A DNA stretch of 64,000 bases from Emergomyces orientalis (Eukaryota; Ascomycota; Eurotiomycetes; Onygenales; Ajellomycetaceae), in assembly GCA_002110485.1 (NCBI GenBank), contig MOWL01000046.1:682001-746000 (forward strand). The letters run 5' to 3'. The notes under the pieces are model-generated. The model was not told the origin of the DNA, made no database searches, and saw only the letters and a program-made list of their open reading frames with translations. A program made the position numbers and the translations under genes. This document shows positions 47,058 through 59,806 of the stretch, in pieces (the first letter of the stretch is position 1; every line of letters begins with the position of its first letter).

Positions 47058-49143
47058 ATGTCCAACATTTCGTTTGATCCAGTTGTTCGACAGAGAGAGG
47101 ATGGGTGGCAGTTGAGGTAGTTCTCATGACAATTTGAGCTATTACATTGCTCCAGTTATCTTCCTTCTAACGAGAGAAAATAGTTACCAATTGCCACACC
47201 GAGTCTACGTTACGAAAACCTACCCGATACCAGCTTCTAATGGCTCTACTATAATAATATATGGGCATGACCTTGGAATTCGGATCCTGTGGAGAGGTGG
47301 GAGAGCGTTCAAATCACGACCATCTGAGGCAGCCAAGCAAGAACAACCAAAGGCGAACGGAGCATCAAACGAAAACGTTATTATGATAATTGATTCGGAC
47401 GAAGAAACGCCTGCCCAAGAAACTAAAAATTTTAATGCACAATTAGTGGAATTCGAAGCCGAAGAGGATGAGATCGATCCATCGCGACCATTTCATGACA
47501 TCCTGCGCCATATTGACATCCAACTTGGAGTAAAGGTGCTGGGACTTGCAGTCCCAACATTTTGTTCAGAACAGCTCCGATCAACACTGGAGTCGTATCC
47601 GCAGATGTTCTCTACTATTGCCGTTATTACAGCGGCTTGCGCAGATTGTTCTATCCGAGTTCTCACAATACCCCTGACGCCTCCTCTTGACCCTCACGAT
47701 AGTTCATCATGGGGACTTCAAACCGTTACAATTAGCGCTGGCTCCATTCAAGCCATTCCAGCAGGTGTCGCCGTAACTGTCACTGCGCGAAAGCCGGGTG
47801 ACAGCGGTAATCGATTCAGATCTCAGAGCCGAAGCCGCGCTCCTAAGAATACCACGGATTCGGGGTCTCATAACGCCTGGGATCTTCTAATCGCTATACA
47901 TTCCGCTGAAGGTTCTGGTACCCTTTCGGTCCATCGAGTTCCGATCACTTATCATCCCGGTCAGCCCAAAGATTCCCCGATTTTACCTTCAGAGCCTGGT
48001 CTCCCGATACATCACCTGCTACTACCTTCTCCAGCAAAGACTATTTCATTTAATCCTTCCCAATACCCCTCGGACCGCCACTCTCATATACTTGTAACGT
48101 TCGCCAGTGGCAGCGTTAAAATTTATTCTTGCCTGGCCTCACAATCTCAAAAGCCCGCTACGGACAGACGGGGACCGGCCAGCGAGACCGACCCTAAGGA
48201 AGCTGATGGGGCTTGGCTAATCACTCTTTCTCCGGAGTTCTACCAGAATTCCATAGGCATCCCCCGACGGAAAACGGTAGTGGATGCAGCATGGGTCCTT
48301 GGAGGCAACGCCATCATGGTTCTTCTATCAGATGGAACGTGGGGTATCTGGGATCCTGAAGGAGCAGGCCCTGGAAGCAAAGATTATACGAGTACATCGC
48401 ACGCCCAAAGTACTTCATCTACTAGAGGTGGTTCAGTGACCTCGTTTGCAGTCTCTGGCTTTGTAACTGGGCCTGTATCGACCTCGAAACCTCTCATATC
48501 TGGACCAACGACAGACACCCGATCCAGTTTCATACCTATGACCCCCTCTACCCGACGGCTCAGAGAAGACACGCTCTTCAAAGGCTCTCCGGTTAACACT
48601 ACATCAACATCCTCAACCAGAGGTAGCATCTCCGTAAATACTACCAAATTTTCAACGGACGGACTCCCAGATGAGTCGATTCTCATATGGCATAGTGGTC
48701 AAAATATAAGAATACCCAGTTTGCTATCTCTATGGCGAAACAGCGCCAAACCCGCCGGTCCATTCAATCCTTCGAGTCGCTGCAGGCCAATACCAATCGA
48801 GAATCTCAATCTCCTCGGGGAAAATCAAAACGGAATCGCTCAGCTGGCGCATAATTCCACCACGGCCGGTAATGACGACACCAAACCCTCCATCCCTGAT
48901 GTTCTGATAACAGCAGAGCATCAGCTCATCATACTTACACAAAATCTGTCAGAACTGAGACCCGTTGAGTCTGAATCAGCCATTCAAAAAGATACAAACA
49001 CTTCAATTGAAGGCGACCAATTTATGCTAAGGAGAGGAGAGTTGGATCTCGATGGCATGGACAGGGTTTTATCCGGTATGGCAGGCAGCAGGCGGCCAAT
49101 CGACGCCTTCAGGAGCCCACAAAAGAAGGGAATATTCTCCTAG
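47058..49143 (+). CDS. WD40-type nucleoporin, Nup37-like
   Basis: Exons 47058-47116 and 47175-49143; 675 residues. The start is set by splicing: the first exon MSNISFDPVVRQREDGWQLR joins ENSYQLPHRVYVTKTYP in frame across a 58-base intron, whereas an ATG at 47134 would translate the intron. The family-like N-terminus continues SNGSTIIIYGHDLGIRILWRGGR, which I recognise from fungal Nup37-type nucleoporins (part of the Nup84/Nup107 complex, nuclear pore). WD40-style strands follow, such as VITAACADCSIRVLTIPL, HILVTFASGSVKIYSC and IMVLLSDGTWGIWDPEG, with an acidic insert near 85-105 and a Ser/Thr-rich disordered region at about 415-520. The C-terminus ends FRSPQKKGIFS. Confidence is high for a beta-propeller scaffold, moderate for the Nup37 name. 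Confidence 0.7.
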
Positions 49144-51553
49144 ATATACCAGCCCTTATAAATCCCCCATGATTTACTTTCATCCCTTTTCTCGTTTCCC
49201 CTTTCCTCTCTTGGCTATACCAAAATAGTACCACCGAATACAACAAACCCTTTCGCACGAAAAAGACGGAAAAAAAGAATACAAATCAGTTAACTCTCAT
49301 CCGGAACCTATATAGCATGGGCAAAGGAAATACAACTAATGAATTTTTTTTCCCAATTCCCTTTTCCATGCGCTTCCCTCTTCGCAATCAGTCACAACAT
49401 CAAATTTCAACACCATGCGGAGAAACCTTTCTATTCCCCTCAACCCCTTTCCATTCACCCTTCGTACCTCATTTCCCCTTCATCCTTCCTCATTCGCTAC
49501 GCAAGGTGGAGCACAAGGCGAGATACCATGTCTTGAAATTTAATCGCACCCAACACATTCATCACACGTCATGTAATGTGTCGTGTGCAAGTCTGTTTTG
49601 TCGTGGGTTTAAATAGGCTCTGTATTCGAAGCGATATATCAAAGAAATCCCCATCCCAAAACAAGGAAAGCATTCGCTCTTTTTGTCTCCCAGAAACACA
49701 AGTCGACGAGTCGACAAAGGGGGAATAGGGGCACGTAGGCTAGAAGCGTGTTCAGATTGGACGTCCCGGAGTATAAAGGGAGGGGAAGATTGCGGTGTTT
49801 TCACCTGAAATTCCCTGCTCCCATTTTTACTCGTCGGGATCTTTTTGCTTCAATGTCCTTTGCTGACCCTGCCTTCGGCTTTGCCCTTTTTTTTCCCAGT
49901 GTTTCAGAATGGGTAAGTGGGGGGGTTACATACATTTCTTCATCCCTTTTCTTTCGCATAACTTATGATACTATTTCTTATACACTCCGCCTGGAAAGGT
50001 ATTATATGAACTTGAAGTATTACGGGGCAGGTAAGTCTTAGAACAAAGAAAAAAGAAGAGAGGCATGCCACAACTCATTCATTATCGTGTAACGAAAAAG
50101 AATCCATATGTCGCCTATTGAGGGACGCAAAACCCACCCACCCTTGACAGAAGTTGAATGTAAAATACTCTACATAAAACAACCGGTATCATATAATACA
50201 TCAATTCAAGTTGAATCGATAAAAAGATAAAAAGTGTTTTTTTCTTCTTTCCCTCACTCCCGTATAGCTATACCTATAGTTTATAGTTCCTCTACCACAT
50301 AACAAAACGAAACGAAAACTTAATAAACAGGTAAAAGGCGAGAAAAAGCAAAAAGCAAAACAGAGGAAGAAAAAAGCGGACCGGAAAATATGATGATGAA
50401 ACCCTTGGGGATATCAGCTAAAGAGGAAAAAAAAAAAAAACCCCCCGCAAAACAGAGCTATGCCGCATCACAAAACACAGACATATAAAAATAATATAAT
50501 GTGAGGGGGGTGGTATGTAGAGAAAAAGCCGGGAGGAGCCATGACAATGAATCGAGGGTGCCCAAAAAGAAATAATAACGAAATTCAAAAGAGAAAAAAG
50601 AAAAGCAATACGACCACCAAAGTAAACAGCCTAGGGAAACATGACAGGTATAGCATGGCATGTGTAAAGTAAGTTAAACGTAAAATAAAATATTATAAGG
50701 GAACAAAAGAGCAATAGACAAGGAAAAATTCACCACCCATGCCAAGCCATGCCAGCCCTTTTCCCTTTATAGGCTTTGCACTCATCTATCCATTTTTTCT
50801 TCCTCCCCGTGGTTTCCTTTCTTCCTATTCGTTCCCCAATCCCCGATAATAATCAGTCCCAACGTCATGAACTGTAATAACGAAAAAGGAAGGCAACAAA
50901 GAAGGAAATACAGAAAGGGAAAAAAGCGTATTTTAAAAAGAGGGTATGTATGTGCGTGCGAAACGTAAACGAAAAATAGATAAAAGAAACCGAACTTTGA
51001 GTTCCGACACATCGCCTGATGCTTATAATTTTCCCGACGAGGGTTACCTTCCATTCTAAAATGGGGATTTGGTGGTCATGTTTCAGGGTTTTCGTTTTAT
51101 CTTCTCACAAAGTCACAAAAACAAAAGAAAATACATGGGAGTCAAGCCCGGGCAGAACACACAAATGATATCAATAATATCTTACATGGGGTAAACGAGG
51201 AGGAACGTGAAAGGAGGTAAGGAAAAACCGCTAATTTGTGAGACGAGGTATAGACCTCCATGCCCGCGGCTATTCACGGGAAGTAAGTTGTGTTGTAGAT
51301 AATAGCAGGCGAGGGAAAAGGGCGAAATAGAAGTCTTTTGAAGTCTCGCACACTTTCTCTCCCCATAAAAATTGGAGATAAAAGAGAGAGGAAAAGTTGT
51401 GTGTTGCAGGTGGGTGGGTGGGAATATAATGCGCGCTCTCTTAATCAAGGTCAGGGGTTCGACCAACGTAACAACTAAAAGAAAGGGAATCTCTATTAAG
51501 ACAAGAAAAACGTTAACAAAGGAAAAGGATAAATAGAAAAGGATAAATAATTA
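49144..51553. other. Intergenic, convergent 3' ends, 2.4 kb
   Basis: Long space between the Nup37-like stop and the Mss4 stop. The + strand is T/C-rich on the left and A-rich on the right, as expected for two 3' untranslated regions. It contains an A-run plus C-run near 50427-50447. No gene or RNA recognised. Confidence 0.45.
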
Positions 51554-54548
51554 TTAAACGCGGGAATGGTTGGTGGATGATGGCGATGGAGGTGGTCGTG
51601 GGAAATCATGGGGTGTGGGTGGGAGGCTCTTGAATTCCAATGAGTGCATAGGATCAACTCTACTCTCCCGAGCCATTGCTTTTCCATTCCCATATCCGAC
51701 GGACTTCGGGGAAGATTCCGGTTTAGGAGGCGGTGGAGGCAGTCGGGGAGGGGGCCCGGATGGTCCTGTGGCAGTACGAAACTCGGGATTCCAGACGTCT
51801 CCATTGACCATTTCTTCGTTCCTTTCATACTCATGTGATTCATCCCTCTGGTACCCTTTTTCGCTAGGACTGTTTCTGCCACCTTTACTTCCAGTACTCC
51901 CAGCTTCCCCAACCTCTTCAACGACCGGTAGAGTGGAGGTGACACCAGGCATATCGCTGGAAGTGGCCCGAATGGTACTTAAGGTGTGTTGATGTGGTTC
52001 TGGATCGGTCGCGAGATTCCTGCCTGCTTTAATCGCATCTCGTTCAGCCCTCTCCATGACTCGTTCAATAGACCATCGGGGGTGTGCGTGAGAAAGTGAT
52101 GTACCATCCATAGACGTTTGGACTTGTTCTTTACTTTGCCTCTCGCGTTCACCTTCTTCTTTGGACATCGTGATACCTGTGATAAAATTGATAAATCGCT
52201 CCCCATACGAGTCAGGTGGTATTGGGGATATTTGGTTTCGATTATGCGACAGCCCTTTCCAGAAGTGTTCCGCCTTCTTAACCATACCGTACTACAAATC
52301 AAGAACAGTTAGGCAAACGGCATTCCTCGCTATAAATAAACACCAGGAAGGAAAGGGGAAAAACTTACATGTGTCAAACAATCAATGACACCAAGATAGT
52401 ATATCTCCTCCCCCGGTTGGCCAGTCTCGTGAGTAGCCCGAAACCCGCCATCATCAGAATAGAAAACAAGGTTTTTCCGTTCATCAAGTATCTCATCCGG
52501 GAGGGCTGCTGTTTGTTGAATCGGTACTGGCTTTTCCCGCTTTATTATCTCTCGCAGTTCCCTTGCCTTTCGGGCGTTCTCAAGTCTTGAAGGGGTTCTC
52601 ATGAGGAGATTGGGCTGTTGTTCATCGCCCCGTTCCCCACCAGGTTGGAAAACCTGAAGGGTTTTATCTCGAACATTTTCAGCGTTTCCTTTCTCTAGGT
52701 CATGTATACCAACTAAAAGCGAGTAATCCATGATCTTCAAACGTTGAAGTAGCGCTACGTCCCTCCTCAATTGAGCTATGAAGATTTCCCGTTTTAGAGG
52801 GCCAAATTCAAGGCGACGATTTCTTCGAATCCAATTCAGATCTTTCAGCGTTGCCCTTGGGTTTTTCTCAAGATCCTCTTCTCGAAAATCTCGCCCAACG
52901 GTTGAGCCTTTAAGATCATACATTTGGTGTATGTCTCGATGAGGCGGAAACAAATTATTCATAACAACAAAGTGGATTTTTCGGCCGTAGGCCATCTTAA
53001 CCCGGTGGAGGCCGTAAAACTGAGAGATTAGAGTGTTTGGGTTGTTTTCGATATGCTCGTAGTAGTCGCGCAAGATTCTTCGGAGGAGTTTATGTTCGGC
53101 ATGATGGATAGTTTTGATGATATATTTATAGTCTCGAGAGAAGTAAAAGAAACTACCGCTTTTACCAGGAGAACCCAACTCAGACAATATATACTTGCTC
53201 GTTAACGACACCAAGTAGTCCGCGGGGTCGAGTTTGAATTTCGCACGCAAACGGCGGAAGACCCAGGGGGCATAGTCCTTGAATTTGAAATCATATTTGG
53301 CGGAGGGTGTTAATTCATTACCGGTTCTATACAGATATAAAAGTGAGTTTCAAGACAAAGTGGAGGAAAACATACTTGACAATCAACTTACATGTCAAAA
53401 GAAAATTTGTGTTTTGCTTCAAAATCGGCATCGGTAAGCTCGCGGTCCATTTTTGCATTGGTTCTTGAAACCGTAAACCGAATCCCAGTCAGCATATTGT
53501 ATGCTGTAACCCAGTTCACGTGGTTCTGATCAACTTTTGTACCGACGATAACACGATCCTCGTCCTCTTCTTCCCTTCGCCTTCGCTTGCTCGCTCGTCT
53601 TTGTTTGATCATTTCCGCCCATCGAGCGGCATCTTCTTCTGGAGGGAGTTCGTCTGGATGAAGATCCGAATTCAGCGACCGGGTGGTTCTCCGGGCTAGG
53701 CTAAGGGATGCCCTTCGCATGCCCGACGTTGGTGAGGCAAGTCGATCCCCACTCCCAGTGGCATCTTCGGAAGGATTCGTATTGGGTATGGACAGGTCGC
53801 GGCTATTCTTCCGGCCATTATTAAATTTAGGTACTTGAAGGGTATGACGTTGGGATCGAGGGCTAGTTGGAGAAATGGGGATATCGTTGTCGGTCCGAAT
53901 GGGGGCACTAGGAGAGGAATGGCGGTAGGTAGGTTGGGATGACGGTTCTTGGGGCGGGGTGAGAAGAGCACCATCCAACGTCGAAGGTTGCAAAGAGGTA
54001 GCCGGAGTATCTTCAGTAGAGGCGAAATCATCGGAGGAGGTTTGATGGCCGTTCACAGGTGGTCCAGGGCTTGTAGACCTCGGCCTTGACGATATACCAT
54101 TCGCCTGAGGTGCAACCGCAGTTCCATTCAATTCCGACACAGGGTGATCCGTGAACCCATTCGTGAGGCAATCATGGGGTGTCGGAGTCACACTGCCATT
54201 TTCCCGCACCCTATCTCGCCCGGGCCCTGTAGCCACTGAGAGGATACTTCCATTTCTCGACTTCGCGCTCTCATGGCCGTGGTGAGAAATCCCAGATGTT
54301 GCGGTGCCAAGAGATCCCAGAGATGGCAGGCTTCCCCCCTTGAAGTTGGTGACAAAATGGTCGGAGGCATTATCGACATGGCCGTTCTCCCCATTTGCAT
54401 CACTGGTCCAAACAAAGGCATTGCTTATGGAGGCTTTGTCGTATGATTTCCGAGTCAAATGGTCATGGGTGGAGGATGAGGAGGGGACAACTTGGTGATG
54501 GTGGTGATGGTGGTGGAGAAGGTGAGGTTCGCTAGTAAAGGACGGCAT
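51554..54548 (-). CDS. mss4: Phosphatidylinositol-4-phosphate 5-kinase (Mss4 type)
   Basis: Makes PI(4,5)P2 from PI4P at the plasma membrane, controlling actin and endocytosis. Exons 54548-53392, 53326-52369 and 52291-51554; 950 residues, in frame. The start at 54548 is preferred (MPSFTSEPHL, followed by seven His); an in-frame ATG 49 codons upstream gives an unlikely Cys-rich leader. The first 310 residues are disordered, with RRASLSLARRTTRS near 325. The kinase domain opens at about 357 (ARWAEMIKQRRAS, VNWVTAYNMLTGIR) and continues FDITGNELTPSAKYDFKFKDYAP. It has the nucleotide loop GKSGSFFYFSRD and Lys457, DLKGSTVGR (523-531), MDYSLLVGIHD (585-595) and YYLGVIDCLTHYGMVKKAEHFWK. The Pro-rich tail of about 200 residues (PPPRLPPPPPKPE) may bind SH3 proteins. 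Confidence 0.92.
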
Positions 54549-57166
54549 GGTGGATGAACAGCCACAGACACAAGTGAATTGAGGGATAGCGGGCTTCCCT
54601 TGCCACTCCGAAGCAGTAATTAACTGGTGGAGGGAAAGGCGGAGGGCAGGGCAGAACAGGACCGTCGAGACTCCAACAAACCTGCTATGATGCACTTAAG
54701 GTCTGAGGGGGCTGGTCCGTGATAAGACACAGGGCGAAACAGCCTACCTACTATGCTCAGTAGGTGCGGCAGACAAAGCAATGGGAGATCAACATATTAA
54801 GGTGTAGGCGGCAGGAGAGACAACAAAGAGGACGCGCTGTCATGCAATGCGGGGGCATGTAGCGGAATCCAGCTGCGATAAGGGGGGGATAAACAACCAG
54901 CAGACAGATGAGGGTGTTGAGCAGAGAGTGGCTGTGGTGTCGTCGTGGTGGTGGTGGTTGTGAGTTGAGGTTGATTGAGTTGGAAGTTCAAGTTGGGTAG
55001 AGTTGATTGAAGTCACGGGGGGGGGTTGAGGCTGTTCCGGCTTGGGGGAGGGTCTTTCGGGGTTGGCGCAGGCGCCAGTCTGGCAGTTACCAGCCAAACT
55101 GAGCCAGTTACAGCGTCAATCAACCTCACCCACCTCCACCACAATATCTGCCCAGGTGCACTACCATGCCACACAGCAGAGATATGCCATGCTAAACATA
55201 AATTGCAATCTTGCTGTTGCTTCTTCTCCTCCAGTTGTCCTGTTGATGCAGATAAGGCTAACTACCGAACTACGCATTTGATACTGTTCATTTGATACTG
55301 TTCCTCTACCAAACCTCGTTCATCTGTACGCGTCCATGGCCATATTATTGCATCTATCTCACTAAAAATCCAGCAATCAGGTCTGAATGCCAGGAGGGCT
55401 AACTAAACAAACTAACACATATGGAGATGTGTTTGCTGCGCCGCAATCAACAGGGAAAATTAGAATGTCGGGTACTCAGCGTAATAATGCTGCATAAAAA
55501 GTGACGACTCTCTCCACAAAAACAAAAAAAAAAAAAATCCCCCAGGCCAGGATTCAAGCTCAAAATCTCCAGGGCTCCAACAAACAATATTTAGAAATAG
55601 CAGACAGCAGATCTTAATGTTGGTCTACTACAAGGCTGGAATTCAATAATGAGATACGCGGAATAGTTCTGATAATCACGATTGCTGGCGGCATAAATAT
55701 ACAACTACCTGCCTCCCTTCTTCACAACTGGCTCTTCTTCGGTCCCGATATCTCCTGGCTTTACTCGGATTTTTACCAGGCTCGAAAAGCGTCGTGGTGG
55801 TTTTGTCTAAGACAAAATTTAATATTTTTGCCAACCCAACCCTTGCCTAGCCCTGGTTGGCATCATCAACTCCCATAATGCGGTCGTTGCTCGCCACAAA
55901 TTACATACCGTTCAGCAACATTTAATCTCCAACTGGCAACTGTTCGCTCAACAAAGAAGTTCCATTTATTATTAGCAATGCCTTCCAATTCTTCATATGT
56001 CCATAACTCACACAATGTGCGATCACAATATCTTACTAGCTGGCATCCCGAGCCTATGATCCGTGAATTCGCGGTCTTGGACCCATCATCTCAGCTCTGC
56101 CACGCTTTGCATTATTTTCGCTAATCATGCCTGTAAGAATGCCCTTCCCTGCCCATAATAATATTATCCTCATGATGCAATGATGAAACGCGCAATCTCC
56201 ACCAGAATTGGGGATTTTTGGTTTTTCTTGAGCCATTGCTACTTATCTTTCCAGGCCAGACAGCAAACATTTCGCAATAATATTAATAATAGTGGTGAGA
56301 ATTCCACCTTCCCCAACAGATCTTTGGGGCGCAAGGAGAGGAGGAATACGCGTCGATGTGAGTGTGCCTTATGGATAAGGTTGACGATGGTGTTTTTGAA
56401 CGAAGCCTCCACCACAACCCGTGTCTAAAAGTAGAGCAGCCCGCACTCGCAGCTCTCGCATACGATCTCTGCAGGGATTCGAAAAAATCCCCCTGGGATC
56501 AAGACGCTGAAAGTAGCACAAATAGATGCCTTCTCTCTGCAATGCCTGAACAAATTTGGTCTCTCACGACAATTGGATTTTCTATACACCAATTGTTCAA
56601 CAAAACAAAAATCCCTATTGGGACTTTGAATTTTGGTCGTCGATCATTTCTCCTTTCTTCGCTCTTTGTCAGCCTGCTGTTAAACAATAGTGCTAGCAGC
56701 AGCATCAGCATTCGCGAATACGCATTGCGTGTAACTTGCTTCCATCCTCAATATGTTACTGGCAAAAAATAATGGGACAGGATGCAATTTGCATTTCTCC
56801 ATAACAAAAGCATGAAACATGATATTGCTTCAAAATCCCATATGATTGCTCCACTACGGTGTACGAATTACCAGTGATCGGGGCAACATCTCTGTTGATC
56901 GCCGCAATCTCAAAAACCAGATATCCAACCACGCAAGAGTTTACCACCCAAACAGATCCAGTAATGGGCAGGAAACCGGAGGGGTCTGAGCGCTCAATCT
57001 TAATATTAACAGCACTTAAGCAGAAATGATACTTAAAACGCATCCTAACCCCATGAATCCCCCAAATCTTCCAACTCGTCTACATTTACCTCCCACATAT
57101 CCACCTAACATCCCTCTCTGTCAAATCACCACTCCAACACGCACCCCCAACCAACAGCAATCAGCC
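54549..57166. promoter_or_regulatory. Divergent upstream region, Mss4 / CFEM gene
   Basis: 2.6 kb. The Mss4 side has a long leader, with (CAC/GTG)n-like trinucleotides near 54938-54958. Further right, AT-rich sequence contains an A-run followed by CCCCC near 55522-55541. Open frames (55026-55295, 56362-56772) lack signatures. CT-rich text just before 57167 is a plausible leader for the CFEM gene. Confidence 0.4.
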
Positions 57167-57493
57167 ATGAAATCCAACACCCTCCTCCTTGCCCTCTCCA
57201 CCCTCTTCACCCTCTTCGCTCCCGTCTACAGCCAAAATGACTTCCAAATGCCCCAATGCGCCCTCCCTTGCCAAGATGCCGTTGGGCAGGTCACGACCTG
57301 TCGCAAAGACGACTATAAATGCATCTGTAGCCCGCAAAACTTCCAGAAGATCAAAGAGGTAGCTGGACCTTGCGTCTTTGAGAACTGCAATTCCTTTACT
57401 GAATTGAGTATGCACACCCTTCCCCCATACGTTTCCTTCCTCAGAAACCCCACCGATGTACCATGGTCTTATAGTTGTATGCATGGTACATAA
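57167..57493 (+). CDS. Small CFEM-domain secreted protein (3' end uncertain)
   Basis: The start is chosen at 57167 because it opens a signal peptide (KSNTLLLALSTLFTLFAPVYS, 1-22); an upstream in-frame ATG would place 47 Pro/Thr-rich residues before it. The mature part is a CFEM fold with cysteine order PQCALPC, TTC, KCIC, GPC, ENC. The sequence CRKDDYKCIC contains the Asp that in haem-binding CFEM proteins coordinates iron. Known CFEM proteins act in haem capture or cell-wall/surface roles. The stop is unclear. Unspliced reading ends at 57493. A donor GTATGC at 57408 joined to the AG at 57575 would end three codons later (TNK, stop at 57586). Neither version has an obvious GPI signal, so a freely secreted protein of 83-108 residues is likely. 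Confidence 0.65.
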   Translation: MKSNTLLLALSTLFTLFAPVYSQNDFQMPQCALPCQDAVGQVTTCRKDDYKCICSPQNFQKIKEVAGPCVFENCNSFTELSMHTLPPYVSFLRNPTDVPWSYSCMHGT

Positions 57494-59806
57494 GGAAAGA
57501 GAACGGGCGAAAAAGGGAAGTAGGAGGGGAAAAAGGAGAAAGAGAAGAAGGGACACTTCGGAGATGGATTCTCAGCTAATAAATAACGCTGTGAAATGTA
57601 TAGAAGAAGCCATGGACGCCACGCATAGGATGTGCAACTCGGTCACGAGGCTGTAAGTACGTACCGCCATCAGCAGCGGCTAGCATGGGGCAGTCGAAGA
57701 CAGGAAACGCCCAGCAGTCGTTATTTTCACCGCCAAATCCAATAAACATCTGATAACCACTTCTCTCCCCCGATGTCATGGACGACAGACAAGGATAATG
57801 ATCCGGTTAAACTTCAAAAAATTCTGAATCCAAGCCCAGCTCCTTCAATGGCTCTCTACATCGTCTCTCCGTTTCCGCTCTCCAAAGAAAAATCTACCTG
57901 GAAGTGCGCGAGCTTCATCCCCTTCTGATCCCCATCCAAATCTTATCCGTTCCGCGATTTTCTCGACTCTCCCTCGCCTGTTCCATTTAGCGCTTTTATT
58001 CTTCTTCTCGGGGGCAAAATATGGTGTAATCTAATTCCATTCATCCGCAAGAAAGGAGGCAAGTACTCTAATACGCAGCTTGTAACTGAAGAGAAAGTGA
58101 TGATATATTTTATCTGTTTCATTTTCTTCCATTTCGTTCTCTTACCTCACCCCCTACCTCGACAAACACCCCCCCTTCCTCTTGAGCCCCAAATCCCCAT
58201 ACAAGTTCTCCGCCGATAAATTGATTATATCTACTTTTCCACACATGTGCCATAAGGGGCAGCCTTAACCTAGCCCATCCCATAGCCACTCTATAAGAAA
58301 ATAAATTTAAAAAATTCATGCTCGCTCCATCTCTATTATCCGGGATACATCGAGTCCCATCGCATCATACATATCCAACGAGACTCATTACCGACAACCA
58401 CCAGATGCGAAAACCGGGAGGGATAAACTACAAAGCTGCAAAACATGGTTTGATGATGATGATGATATAGTTTAACTCAATTTCCCCCTCCCCTGTGCTA
58501 CATACAATACAACTATATCCGGGACCCGCTCATATATATATATATATGACGCGCAATGATTGGCGCGGGCGCGTGCTCGATCTGTCCCATCCGGCCCCCC
58601 TGGACCCAGCCCGCTGGAAGTGGTTGTTGGGATTTTAGGGAATACATGTGAGTGAGAAAAAGATTTTCTCATGGGCACATGTACAGTACAATGTAGAACA
58701 AACGCAATCAATCATTCATTCATGGGTAAAAGATGAAGAGATGTAGTAGTACAAAGGTAGGCAGTTGTGGGAAAGTGGGAAACGCCACCTACCCAAATAA
58801 ATATATAAATATATATATTTCTCGCCGACACCCAACGCTTGTATGAAGTGTCCTGAACACAATTATGCAGATGCAACATTTTATATACATATAAATAAAT
58901 AAGGAGACAAGTCTTCAAAAAATCATCAAATTAATCACTCATCCTTTCAGTCAAATAAAGGCTAATTAATTAATTAACCTTCTGCCCATCTAAGAATAAA
59001 ACCCATCAGCAGTCCCCCTTTTAACCAAATGGATACAGCCTCCTTCCATCCGTCCGCTTCCGCACCATCCACATCACACCCAAAAAACAAAATAAACGCG
59101 TCGATAATACTACGTCTCCCTTCTTCATAGACTAATCAAAAAATGAAAAGAAATTTATAAAAATAAAAACTCAGGCTGCTTTTTTTTCTTCTTTTTTTTT
59201 CTTTTCATTCTCGTTATTCTAACAATATAGACATATCCTACCATCACTCATCCCGTCATTCCTTACCTACCCAGTCCCCTCCTGGAAATCCTTTACCTAC
59301 AACGAACTTAAACTAAGATAAAAATAAATGTATACTAAGGTAGAAGCAGGGAGAGCGGGAGAGGGAGGGGAGAAGGGAGAGAAAAAAATGAAGAACCCAG
59401 CGAGAGGTAGAATAGAGTAAAATAGAATACGATACGATAAAAAAAAACATATCCCTACGACAAAAGCATACACACACACACCAAGACAATAATTTGCCGC
59501 GATGAAAACGATCGCGAATGACATGGAAAAGTAATAAACGCACACAGAAAAACGAGCATTAAAATAGACAAAACAAAAAAAGCAACCCATCCATTTCCTT
59601 ATTTACCACCTCGACGCCGTTTCGTACCAAATAAAAGGTGATTCATGTGCACGATAGTAATAAGAGAGAAAAAAACCCAGAGCTAATCGGAACCGAGGAA
59701 CAAACGCACACCACACAGAGAGAGGGAGAGAAATATAAAGAGAGCCAGACCTTAACCCATGGAAGCGAAAGAAAAGAAGGAGAAAATTAAAGGAAAGAGA
59801 ACAAAA
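57494..59806. other. Intergenic, convergent 3' ends, 2.3 kb
   Basis: Between the CFEM gene and the histone H1 stop. AT-rich with an (AT)n run at about 58531-58548 and many A/T homopolymers near 59160-59210. No supported gene. Confidence 0.45.
58531..58548. repeat. (AT)n microsatellite
   Basis: Alternating AT run in the gene-free space between the CFEM gene and histone H1. Confidence 0.75.

Noticed and set aside
46789..47115. 108-codon frame upstream of the Nup37-like gene
   Set aside because: Overlaps the real first exon in a different frame; the spliced first exon explains the region better.
51440..51475. B-box-like GGGTTCGACC
   Set aside because: No paired acceptor stem or A-box upstream.
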